Part shown: positions 1-6,559 of the stretch, in pieces | Layout: each line of letters starts with the position of its first letter | Position numbering within the stretch: the first letter of the stretch is position 1 | Assembly (NCBI GenBank): GCA_021789815.1 | Contig: JAJYIZ010000007.1 | Span: 1 to 36,355, forward strand | Length of the DNA stretch: 36,355 nucleotides | Reading direction: 5' to 3' | Source of the DNA: Microcaldota archaeon | GTDB lineage: Archaea; Micrarchaeota; Micrarchaeia; Micrarchaeales; Micrarchaeaceae | Notes under the pieces: model-generated | Seen by the model: only the letters and a program-made list of their open reading frames with translations | What the model was told of the DNA's origin: nothing | The model's database searches: none | Program-made: the position numbers and the translations under genes

Positions 1-1429
1 CGCGTTCGTAATAGAGCTCGAATCATCTACAGTGATAAGCGTAGACAAGGGCCTGGAGAAGGATTTCGCAGCGATAGCGGAGAAGTACAAGACAAACCTC
101 GAGGTAGTGCCAGAGATGAAGGGCAGGCCAGAGGCAATAACGGAGCACCTTCACAAGCAGCTCTCCGGTCTTAAGTCCCGCAGGAAGGCCCACGAAGATG
201 AACTCCGCACCATATCCGATAGGTGGTATACGCTTGTGAGCGCTATAAGGGAGCAGCTCGACATAGAGGTAGAGAAGCTCGAGATAACGAACAAGATAGG
301 GGTTGGCAAGTCGATAATGGTCCTTGAGGGCTGGGTATCAGATTCGGACTTCCACAACGTAGAGAAGACCGTGAGCAAGATATCAAGCGGCCACTTTGTG
401 CTTGACAAGATAAAGACAAAGGAGCTTGCCCCGACAAAGCTCGAGAACCCAACAAAGACAAGGTTCTTCGAGTTCTTCATACGTTTCTATTCACTGCCAA
501 GGAGCGACGAGATCGATCCAACGATGATATTCACGATTGTCTTCCCCATCTTCTTCGGATTTATGGTTGGCGATGTAGGTTATGGTGTTGTGATGCTTCT
601 TGGATCCTTGTGGCTGATACACAGGCTCAACCATCCTGTAAAGAGGAGCAGGCTCCCGAAACCGCTTACGCGTTTCGTAACAATGATTGTCGGCCCTAGC
701 GGGCTGATCACTATAGCGAAGGCCATAATACCAGGCGCGATAATCGCGATAGTTCTTGGCATACTGTTCAACGAGTGGATGGGCTTCCAGTTGCCGTATA
801 CAGCACCGTTCGATGTGCTTGTAGGACTGCCAAAGCTTCTGGTCATTGCGGGGTATATAGGCGTAGCAATGGTGGAATTCGGATTCATATTAGGTTTCCT
901 GAACAACATGGCGCACCACAACAAGAAGCATGCGATTGCAAAACTGGGCTGGTTCGCAGCGGCCCTTGGAATAGTAATATTCGGGCTTGCGATAATTCAT
1001 AGAGCCCCAATAGGCACCTCAAACCCAATTTCGTTGGTCTCTATCGGCATGCTGATAGGGGGTGTGCTAGCTGCGCTCTACGGCGAAGGGGTCAACGCGC
1101 TTATGGAAGTGCCATCGTTGGTCAGCCACATACTCTCATATGTAAGGCTTGTGGGCATCCTTCTGACATCCGTAATACTTGCGAGCATAATCGACCTGAT
1201 ATTCCTGCATGGAATACACCATTCGTTGCTGCTTGCAATAGTCGGTGTGGTGATACTTGTGGTAGGGCAGCTCTTCAACATGATAATCGCGCTCTTTGAA
1301 TCCGGCATACAAGGGGCACGACTTATCTATGTTGAATTCTTCTCGAAGTTCTTCATGGGCAACGGCGTACCCTTCAGGCCATTCAGGAGCAGCAGGAAAA
1401 GGACACTGAGCAAGTTCAACCTGCAGTAA
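1..1429 (+). CDS. atpI: V-type/A-type ATP synthase subunit I, C-terminal part (5' end outside the window)
   Basis: The frame is open to the window edge, so the N-terminus is missing; the GTG at 32 is internal. The first ~150 visible residues are charged and coiled-coil-like (peripheral stalk arm). They are followed by about seven hydrophobic segments, including FPIFFGFMVGDVGYG and the segment SHILSYVRLVGILL. These match the membrane half of the a/I subunit, which carries the essential Arg next to the proteolipid ring. The subunit forms the stator and proton or sodium half-channels of the A1Ao ATP synthase. No other ATPase genes are visible; they may lie upstream. It converges with the pilin-like gene, with only 4 nt between the stops. 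Confidence 0.93.
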   Translation, partial: AFVIELESSTVISVDKGLEKDFAAIAEKYKTNLEVVPEMKGRPEAITEHLHKQLSGLKSRRKAHEDELRTISDRWYTLVSAIREQLDIEVEKLEITNKIGVGKSIMVLEGWVSDSDFHNVEKTVSKISSGHFVLDKIKTKELAPTKLENPTKTRFFEFFIRFYSLPRSDEIDPTMIFTIVFPIFFGFMVGDVGYGVVMLLGSLWLIHRLNHPVKRSRLPKPLTRFVTMIVGPSGLITIAKAIIPGAIIAIVLGILFNEWMGFQLPYTAPFDVLVGLPKLLVIAGYIGVAMVEFGFILGFLNNMAHHNKKHAIAKLGWFAAALGIVIFGLAIIHRAPIGTSNPISLVSIGMLIGGVLAALYGEGVNALMEVPSLVSHILSYVRLVGILLTSVILASIIDLIFLHGIHHSLLLAIVGVVILVVGQLFNMIIALFESGIQGARLIYVEFFSKFFMGNGVPFRPFRSSRKRTLSKFNLQ

Positions 1430-1433
1430 TGAA

Positions 1434-1916
1434 TCAGGTCTTCTTCACTTTAAGCAACAGCGATCCTATCATCGTGTGCTGCAGGCCGCTCATCTGGTTT
1501 GTATAATTTATGATAAGAAAGCCTTTGTACACGCTGCCTATAGGTCCGCTGAACTTTGAGCCGCTTGAGTAGCACTGTATGCTCAGCGACACGTTTCCTC
1601 CTGAGGGCAGTGCGCTTGTTGTAACAGTATTCGCATACTGGAGCGACTGGTTCGTGTCGCAGCCTGCCGTCTTTATGAGTATTATGGACTGCGTATTCTG
1701 CTGAAGATTCAGAGAAAGTACGCCGCTGCTGTTCAGAACAGTAGAAAGACAGACAAAACCGTCTGTCAAGCTGCATGTGTCGCTGACAAATATGCCAGGA
1801 TTGAATACATAGAGCGCTACCAGCACTCCTATTACAGCAGCTACAATAAGGAACATGAGGGCGTTTGTGCTAAGATACTCGATCGCGGCCTGTGCTCTAA
1901 TTCCGATGTCATTCAA
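1434..1916 (-). CDS. Pilin-like secreted protein with class III signal peptide
   Basis: The N-terminus contains RAQAAIEYLS followed by a ~22-residue hydrophobic helix. This is the archaeal class III (type IV pilin/archaellin) signal: cleavage is expected after RA, leaving Q1 and E5. The rest (about 120 aa) is a Ser/Thr/Asn-rich extracellular domain with four Cys. The start is taken as TTG at 1916; a nearby ATG at 1912 is out of frame. It lies 8 nt downstream of moxR on the same strand, so they probably share a transcript. The Cys pattern (CSxT near the membrane, then an SGG...QC segment) recurs in the larger pilin-like protein at 18183-19145, so the two look paralogous. Exact appendage type is unknown. 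Confidence 0.75.
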   Translation of the reverse strand: MNDIGIRAQAAIEYLSTNALMFLIVAAVIGVLVALYVFNPGIFVSDTCSLTDGFVCLSTVLNSSGVLSLNLQQNTQSIILIKTAGCDTNQSLQYANTVTTSALPSGGNVSLSIQCYSSGSKFSGPIGSVYKGFLIINYTNQMSGLQHTMIGSLLLKVKKT

Positions 1917-1924
1917 AGGCTCGC

Positions 1925-2833
1925 CTAGTGGAGCAGTGCCACTATACCATCGATTATTCCGTTAACGCCAACTCCGCCGCTAGCCCTCGCGACTATCCTG
2001 TGGCTAAGTACAGGCCTTGCAAGCGTCCTTATGTCGTCTATTGTTATGCTATCACGGCCCTCGAGCAGTGCCTTTGCCTTTGCGCATCTCATGAACGCTA
2101 TCTCTGCGCGCGGGCTGCCACCCATTACAACGTGTATGTCGGATCTTGTAGAGCCCACAAGCCTTGTTATGTACTCAGCCACGTCATCAGGCATCTTCAC
2201 ATCGTTGAGCATGGACTGGAGCTGTATAACGTCATCTTTGCTCAATACCTTGTTGACTGGGGCTTCCTCCTTCTGCTCTTTTATGCGCAGCATCACGGCT
2301 TCTTCATCTGCTGTCGGGTATGTTACCTCTATTCTCATTAGAAATCTGTCGGAAAGTACCTTTGGTAATGGTGTTGTGCCCTCGATGTTGAGCGGGTTCT
2401 GCGTTGCTATTGTTATGAAGGGTTTCTCTAGCTGCATCACCGCGTTTGAGATGGACACCTGACGCTCCTCTAGTGCTTCTAGCAAAGCCGTTGCCGTCTT
2501 AGGTGGAGCCCTGTTAAGCTCGTCTATTAGGAGTATGTTATTGAAAATTGGACCCTTCTTCAGCTGAACGTTGTGCTGGTCATCAAGGTACGTGTACCCT
2601 ATAACATCACGAATGTCAAGATCCGGCATTCCTTGTATTCTGCCAAACGAACCGTCTATTGTCTGGGCTATCGCCTTTGTTATTGTGGTTTTTGCCACTC
2701 CGGGTACTCCTTCAAGTAGGATGTGGCCGTTTGCTACTAGTGCAACCATTATCAGCTTTATGGTGTCTTCCTTGCCTGCTACGCGCTTCTTTACCTCTGT
2801 AAGTATCGCAGAATAGACCGCCTTTGGATCCAT
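1925..2833 (-). CDS. moxR: MoxR-family AAA+ ATPase
   Basis: 302 aa, close to the usual family length. Walker A is GVPGVAKTT (residues 42-50) and Walker B is ILLIDELNRAPP. A sensor-1 segment (TIATQNPLNIEGTTPLPKVL) and the C-terminal lid (GGSPRAEIAFMRCAKA) follow. MoxR proteins are chaperone-like ATPases that usually act with a von Willebrand A partner to mature extracytoplasmic or metal-containing proteins. Here the co-directional neighbour is a pilin-like protein, and no vWA or DUF58 gene is present. ATG at 2833 is the only reasonable start; a TATATAAA element sits only about 10-17 nt upstream, unusually close for an archaeal TATA box. Confidence 0.92.
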   Translation of the reverse strand: MDPKAVYSAILTEVKKRVAGKEDTIKLIMVALVANGHILLEGVPGVAKTTITKAIAQTIDGSFGRIQGMPDLDIRDVIGYTYLDDQHNVQLKKGPIFNNILLIDELNRAPPKTATALLEALEERQVSISNAVMQLEKPFITIATQNPLNIEGTTPLPKVLSDRFLMRIEVTYPTADEEAVMLRIKEQKEEAPVNKVLSKDDVIQLQSMLNDVKMPDDVAEYITRLVGSTRSDIHVVMGGSPRAEIAFMRCAKAKALLEGRDSITIDDIRTLARPVLSHRIVARASGGVGVNGIIDGIVALLH

Positions 2834-2923
2834 GTCAAAACCTTTATATACCCAATTAACAGAATATTACTCGTAAGCTATTGCTGTGAAATACTAAATA
2901 CTTAAGCATAGGTTGTGGTAGGG

Positions 2924-3256
2924 ATGATCGGAAAGAACTCAAAGCATAATGGACACGCTTCTCTGAATGAAGTACTGGGCATTCTGGAGAGCAGGAAGAA
3001 GGAGCGCGAGCTCACTTACGAGCAGCAGATCGCCCTGGAGCACGCTACAAAGTTCGCCTCAGGCAAGGGCTCGGAGCAGGGCACAAAGAAGGCGCTGGAG
3101 GCCCTTGGAACCCTATCGCAGCAGACCATAATGATGATACTGAACATAATGCCCAAGAGCGAGATGCTTCTAAAGCAGATATTGGCCGTAGAGAAGAGGT
3201 CGTTCACAGAAGAGGAAGTGAAGAAGGTACTTGCCATAGTAAAAGAAGCGAAGTAG
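2924..3256 (+). CDS. rpoF: DNA-directed RNA polymerase subunit F (Rpb4 family)
   Basis: About 110 aa with the Rpb4/RpoF layout. It has an N-terminal segment with LNEVLGILESRKKE and YEQQIALEHATKFA, then the C-terminal HRDC-like helices (TLSQQTIMMILNIMPKSEMLLKQIL ... EEEVKKVLAIV) where splitting of the helices is normal for the family. RpoF pairs with RpoE to form the RNAP stalk, which helps open complex formation and RNA binding. A GTG nine bases upstream is in frame, but ATG at 2924 is preferred. An AT-rich element (taaatact, about 2893-2900) lies 25-30 nt upstream, consistent with a leaderless transcript. DUF655 follows closely, the usual archaeal arrangement (eL21, rpoF, DUF655). Confidence 0.9.
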   Translation: MIGKNSKHNGHASLNEVLGILESRKKERELTYEQQIALEHATKFASGKGSEQGTKKALEALGTLSQQTIMMILNIMPKSEMLLKQILAVEKRSFTEEEVKKVLAIVKEAK

Positions 3257-3282
3257 GTTTGAATGCCTATACGTGTATTGAC

Positions 3283-3861
3283 ATGCAACAACCAGAAGAG
3301 AGACGTGAGGAGTATGCATACGTGCTCGACTTCATGTCTACTGGGAAGTCTTTTTCTACAAAATCCGAGCCTGTAGCGCAGCTTGTAGGTGAGGAGTGGT
3401 TCACGCTTCTAGAAGTGACACCAAAGCCCGGGGTCACCATGGCTCTTGGTGAGAGGGTATACATAGGAAAGGCAGAACGTGAGAAGGTCTCGTTGATAAA
3501 GTCAAGGGTAGCATACGACGATTTGACACAGACGGCGAAGAACGAGCTTCAGAAGACCGTAATGAAGATCATAAAGGATAACGAGAAGAGGTTCGTCGAC
3601 GTGTTCAACAATGCTGGGCCTCTTAACATACGCCAGCATTCCCTGGAGCTGCTTCCTGGGGTTGGCAAGAAGCACCTGGAGGCGATACTGAAGGCACGAC
3701 AAGAGAAGAGCTTTGAGAGCTTCGAGGACATCAACAAGCGGGTGTCGCTCCTCCAGGAACCCACGAAGCTGATAACGGAGCGCATAATGAGAGAGTTGCA
3801 GGGCACCGAACGCTTCTACATGTTCACAAAGCCTTACGTAAAGCGCGAAGGAAGATACTGA
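3283..3861 (+). CDS. DUF655 family protein (OB-fold plus helix-hairpin-helix, putative RNA/DNA binding)
   Basis: The N-terminus EEYAYVLDFMSTGKS followed by a beta-rich region and the HhH-like segment LELLPGVGKKHLEAILKAR, then a C-terminal basic stretch, match the archaeal DUF655 family. Family members are predicted nucleic-acid binding proteins; no biochemical role is established that I can name. ATG at 3283 (MQQPEERREEY) is preferred to the in-frame TTG at 3259 because family members start just before the REEYAYVLD motif. It lies downstream of rpoF, and the next gene starts four bases after its TGA stop. Confidence 0.85.
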   Translation: MQQPEERREEYAYVLDFMSTGKSFSTKSEPVAQLVGEEWFTLLEVTPKPGVTMALGERVYIGKAEREKVSLIKSRVAYDDLTQTAKNELQKTVMKIIKDNEKRFVDVFNNAGPLNIRQHSLELLPGVGKKHLEAILKARQEKSFESFEDINKRVSLLQEPTKLITERIMRELQGTERFYMFTKPYVKREGRY

Positions 3862-3865
3862 TTCG

Positions 3866-4303
3866 ATGAGCAGGAAGGTGCAGCTGACGGTCTGCGCTGT
3901 GATGGTGCACAAGAAAAGAGTACTTCTAGTTCTCCACACAAAGCTGAACAAATGGCTCTTCCCAGGCGGCCATATAGACGAAAACGAGACACCAGACCAG
4001 GCAGTCGTCCGCGAGGTCAAGGAGGAGACAGGGCTCGACTTCAAACCAAGCGATTATGGGCCTATAGATTACACTTCTGACATAATTGAGAGGAATGCCG
4101 TTCCGTTCCACGCGAATGTGCACAGTGTTGGGGACCACGACCACTACGTTAGCCTTTACATGGGCACCGTTGATTCAGAAAAGCTGGAAATAAGCCCAGA
4201 AAGCAAGGATGCGCGTTGGTTCACAATAGAGGAAATAGACCGGCTTGACACAAATGAGAACATAAAGAATGTTGCGAAGTATGCGCTCTCGCGCAAACTC
4301 TGA
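3866..4303 (+). CDS. Nudix hydrolase
   Basis: 145 aa. The Nudix box is complete at residues 35-57: G35, E41 and the R49-E50...E53-E54-x-G56 core that binds the catalytic metal. Family members hydrolyse nucleoside diphosphates linked to another group; the substrate cannot be read from sequence. It is co-transcribed with the DUF655 gene: the stop TGA (3859-3861) is four bases before the ATG and forms part of the TGAT ribosome-binding signal. It converges with eL21 with zero bases between stop codons. Confidence 0.9.
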   Translation: MSRKVQLTVCAVMVHKKRVLLVLHTKLNKWLFPGGHIDENETPDQAVVREVKEETGLDFKPSDYGPIDYTSDIIERNAVPFHANVHSVGDHDHYVSLYMGTVDSEKLEISPESKDARWFTIEEIDRLDTNENIKNVAKYALSRKL

Positions 4304-4591
4304 TTATCTTACCTTCTCTAGGTGTATTGAAGGTACTATTAGGGTTCTTTCCGCACTCATTATCCTTACCTTAACAGCATAGGCAGATCCCCTTCTCTCT
4401 GTGACGGTTCCTACCCTGCCCCTGTACCTTGGGTGCGGTATGTTGTGCATGCCACCCTTTGGCACTATGGCTACCTTTTCGCCTACCGCGAACTGCTTTA
4501 TTATGGTGTTAGTGTTCAGGGTTGAAGGCTTGTGGTGCCTTGCTAGGTGCCTTGTCTTGCCTACAAGCAGACCCTGTGATCGCTTTGACAT
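4304..4591 (-). CDS. rpl21e: Large ribosomal subunit protein eL21
   Basis: 95 aa, typical archaeal length. It starts with MSKRSQGLLVGKTRHLARHH and has the KOW-like core (FAVGEKVAIVP ... PHPRYRGRVGTVTERRG). It is a structural protein of the 50S subunit. It is divergent from tbp over a 68-bp spacer that contains a single ATATATATA element equidistant from both start codons. In many archaea eL21 lies on the same strand just upstream of rpoF/DUF655; here it is on the opposite strand but still in the same neighbourhood. Confidence 0.95.
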   Translation of the reverse strand: MSKRSQGLLVGKTRHLARHHKPSTLNTNTIIKQFAVGEKVAIVPKGGMHNIPHPRYRGRVGTVTERRGSAYAVKVRIMSAERTLIVPSIHLEKVR

Positions 4592-4621
4592 ATTATCAAT
4601 GCAGAGAATTTGACGGTGAAC

Positions 4622-4630
4622 ATATATATA
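4622..4630. promoter_or_regulatory. Single central TATA element shared by eL21 and tbp
   Basis: ATATATATA lies at the midpoint of the 68-bp spacer. Its centre (4626) is 34 bases from the tbp ATG (4660) and 35 bases from the eL21 ATG (4591). Archaeal TATA boxes are normally centred ~26 bp before the start of transcription, so each direction would give a leader of about 8-9 nt. No second TATA-like element is visible in the spacer. The reading as a bidirectional promoter is inference. Confidence 0.6.
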
Positions 4631-4659
4631 CTTTTAGCTTGAATTGCTTCTGTGTTTAG

Positions 4660-4977
4660 ATGGCTACAAGTAGTTCACCAAAGAAGAACGTTATACTGAA
4701 ACCTACGTATACAATAGTAAATATAGTGGCGAATACAGCGCTGAATACAGACCTTGACCTGTACGGGCTGGCAAAGCTGTCAAGGGACGTAGACTACGAG
4801 CCGGAGCAGTTCCCTGGGGCAATCCTCAAGGTGCACGACCCCAAGGCAGCCTTACTTCTCTTCAAAAACGGCAAGATAATCTGCACAGGCGCTAGGACCA
4901 CTGCCGACGTCAGAAAGGCAATAAACCACGCGATAGACCTGATAAAGAGGTACAAGAGCGGCGCGCGGGGTAGATAA
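4660..4977 (+). CDS. tbp: Single-repeat (half-length) TATA-binding protein
   Basis: 105 aa, whereas archaeal TBP is ~180-190 aa built from two ~90-aa direct repeats. Residues 16-98 form one complete repeat: YTIVNIVANTALNTDLDL, DVDYEPEQFPG, LLLFKNGKIICTGA and a C-terminal helix. The two DNA-kinking Phe of a repeat are present (F51 in EQFPG, F68 in LLFKNGK). The frame ends in TAG followed by 300 bases of AT-rich noncoding DNA, and no second repeat is found in any frame, so this is not a simple frameshift. To build the usual saddle it would have to homodimerise or pair with another half encoded elsewhere. A basic 15-residue N-terminal tail and a KRYKSGARGR tail flank the domain. Confidence 0.9.
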   Translation: MATSSSPKKNVILKPTYTIVNIVANTALNTDLDLYGLAKLSRDVDYEPEQFPGAILKVHDPKAALLLFKNGKIICTGARTTADVRKAINHAIDLIKRYKSGARGR

Positions 4978-5018
4978 AAGCTTAAGTTGGCTTTAGACTT
5001 TTGACGTATACAGTGATA

Positions 5019-5040
5019 AAAGGCTCTAGAAGAAGCCTTT
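5019..5040 (+). terminator. Hairpin downstream of tbp, possible terminator
   Basis: The arms AAAGGCT and AGCCTTT form a perfect 7-bp stem with an 8-nt loop, followed by AAATATTTTTC. It lies 42 bases after the tbp stop. Archaeal termination mainly needs the T-run rather than the stem, so the TTTTT at about 5045-5049 may be the active part. TTTAAATA here could equally be a TATA box. Confidence 0.35.
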
Positions 5041-5123
5041 AAATATTTTTCTAAACGAATATTTGCATTTGCGTTATGCACTATTATGCGTATTCTGCAA
5101 CAACCCTATTCTCATCCACCCGT

Positions 5124-5144
5124 GGCGTATGCATTGCATACGCC
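5124..5144. repeat. Perfect 21-bp palindrome
   Basis: The arms GGCGTATGCA and TGCATACGCC are exact reverse complements separated by one T. A one-base loop is too small for an RNA hairpin, and there is no T-run after it, so a dimeric regulator's binding site is more likely than a terminator. It lies ~95 bp before the TATA element of the next gene. Confidence 0.5.
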
Positions 5145-5235
5145 CGACTTTTAGACCCCTGAGCGCGAGCTATGTGTAGAGAAGGAGACTTTCCAAAATG
5201 GCAAATTTTCTCTGCATTTTTGTCATAAATAAGCT

Positions 5236-5246
5236 TGTATAAATAT
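5236..5246 (+). promoter_or_regulatory. TATA box of the 5287 gene
   Basis: TGTATAAATAT is centred near 5242, 45 bases upstream of the ATG at 5287. With the usual ~26-bp spacing, transcription would start near 5268 and give a leader of about 19 nt ending aaaaggtagacaat. Confidence 0.5.
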
Positions 5247-5286
5247 CTGGGAATGCATTTATTACATCAACGAAAAGGTAGACAAT

Positions 5287-5976
5287 ATGTTGGATACTAG
5301 ACCACCTTCAGAATCTTTAATGAGGCAGGATCCGCTCCAGAAGAAGCTCGGAGAGGCCTATCCTGGCGCTGGCATAGAGATATACACGATTTACAATAAA
5401 AGCTTCTTTGGCAGATTTGGGGATATGGCCGGACCAGAGTTTGCAGACTATCTGCTTGCCCCTACAACTGTAAGAATTCTTGGCGATTACAACCGCAGGC
5501 TTAATTTTGAGGGCGTAAGCCCAGAGTACAGCCATTGGATGCGTGCCCAGCTAATAACTATGCTAGGTGCAATAGGCTACCTTGGAGGAGATTCAAGAAT
5601 GGCTGCTGCTGCAGATGTAGCATCTTCAAAGACGATCGGAATGCCAGAGATGTGGGCCATAGTTAGGAGCGAAAGCCCAACAATACACCCTGTTGAGCAC
5701 CTTGGTGATATCGCAATGAAGATATCGCACCTGACAGGATCGCCGAATTCGAGCCTCTGGACAGATGTATTCGACAAAATTGTAGAGGCCATGAAAGCGG
5801 CAAGTGATCAGGGCAAATTGGACGTAGTCCTTCGAATAAACTCTGTATTGGACAACACCCTGTTGGCTGTCACAGACCCGAATATGACATACAACGAAAA
5901 GACTGTTACGCTTAAGAGCATGGCAAACGACATACACGATGTTGTCAGCGACCTTGGGCTTCTGCAAAGGAGATAG
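5287..5976 (+). CDS. Hypothetical protein, mainly alpha-helical
   Basis: 229 aa; I do not recognise the family. The reading frame is long, has its own TATA-type promoter and codon use like its neighbours, so it is probably real. There is no signal peptide or convincing membrane segment. Predicted helices dominate after residue ~60, with an Ala-rich stretch (RMAAAADVASSK) and a C-terminal helical part. The gene stands alone, converging with the methyltransferase gene with 4 nt between stops. No function is assigned. Confidence 0.7.
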   Translation: MLDTRPPSESLMRQDPLQKKLGEAYPGAGIEIYTIYNKSFFGRFGDMAGPEFADYLLAPTTVRILGDYNRRLNFEGVSPEYSHWMRAQLITMLGAIGYLGGDSRMAAAADVASSKTIGMPEMWAIVRSESPTIHPVEHLGDIAMKISHLTGSPNSSLWTDVFDKIVEAMKAASDQGKLDVVLRINSVLDNTLLAVTDPNMTYNEKTVTLKSMANDIHDVVSDLGLLQRR

Positions 5977-5980
5977 CCAG

Positions 5981-6559
5981 CTACTTTTGGGCAAAGACAA
6001 GATATCCGGTGTGCCAGACACCCTTTGTTGATGGCCTTACACCTTGCTCCCTTACAAGAATATCTCTTACTATCGTCTCGACCGTAAGTGCGTTCCTGAA
6101 CTTCAGCTTGTTCAACGTATCGACGAATTTTTTGACCTGCTCTGTGTGAGGCAAATACCCCACAACATAGCCGTCTTTCTTCAGTGCTTTATGGGCATTC
6201 TTGAGGGCTTTGTCCGAATCTGGCATATCGAGAGTCACTATATCTACATCACTTTCATCGATCTTCTTTGTGACGTCTCCCTTTTTGAGTATAAGATTCT
6301 GCAGTCCTTCAATCTCGCGGTTCCTCTCCGCTATCTTGAGGAACTCTTCCCTGTTGTCGTAACTTGTAACCTCTTTAGCTAGTCTTGCAAGTGACACAGC
6401 AAGCCAGCCACTGCCAGTGCCTGCATCAACGCATACACTGTTTCTGCTGACCCCAGTATAAGCGAGTATGATGCCTATGTCCTTCGGCAGGATGACCTGT
6501 GGGCCGCGCTTAAGCCTCTTGTAATGCTGTGGAACCAGAACATCATTCGAATCCTTCAT
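5981..6559 (-). CDS. trmI: tRNA (adenine-N1)-methyltransferase, TrmI-like
   Basis: 192 aa. The SAM-binding motif VDAGTGSGWLAVSLA is preceded by RGPQVILPKDIGIILAYTG, the segment typical of TrmI, which makes m1A57/m1A58 in the tRNA T-loop. Motif IV appears as LDMPD and a C-terminal ETIVRDILVREQGVRPS helps match TrmI over generic methyltransferases. Usual archaeal TrmI is ~250 aa; about 60 residues of the N-terminal domain are absent. It starts inside the end of topA (17-nt overlap), so it is translated from the same transcript. A different RNA methyltransferase role is possible. Confidence 0.8.
   Translation of the reverse strand: MKDSNDVLVPQHYKRLKRGPQVILPKDIGIILAYTGVSRNSVCVDAGTGSGWLAVSLARLAKEVTSYDNREEFLKIAERNREIEGLQNLILKKGDVTKKIDESDVDIVTLDMPDSDKALKNAHKALKKDGYVVGYLPHTEQVKKFVDTLNKLKFRNALTVETIVRDILVREQGVRPSTKGVWHTGYLVFAQK

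Larger units (their letters stand above)
4978..5286. other. Gene-free interval of 309 bp after tbp
   Basis: No ORF with recognisable protein features is seen; the 95-aa antisense frame (4794-5081) mostly overlaps tbp. The interval holds a 7-bp stem hairpin (5019-5040), a TTTAAATA-like element right after it (5038-5045), a perfect 21-bp palindrome (5124-5144) and a promoter for the next gene (TATAAATA near 5239). A small RNA starting near 5070 is possible, but I could not fit it to tRNA, 5S, C/D-box or SRP RNA. Confidence 0.5.

Noticed and set aside
2834-2860. TATATAAA as the moxR TATA box
   Set aside because: Only 10-17 bases from the ATG, so transcription would begin inside the gene and no later start codon fits; its role is uncertain.
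4794-5081. 95-aa antisense ORF over the end of tbp
   Set aside because: Shadow of tbp codons; low-complexity end; no start signal.
5124-5144. Palindrome as a rho-independent-type terminator
   Set aside because: Loop of one base and no T-run after it.
4978-5280. Second TBP repeat lost by frameshift
   Set aside because: The downstream 300 bases are AT-rich with no residue pattern of a TBP repeat in any frame.
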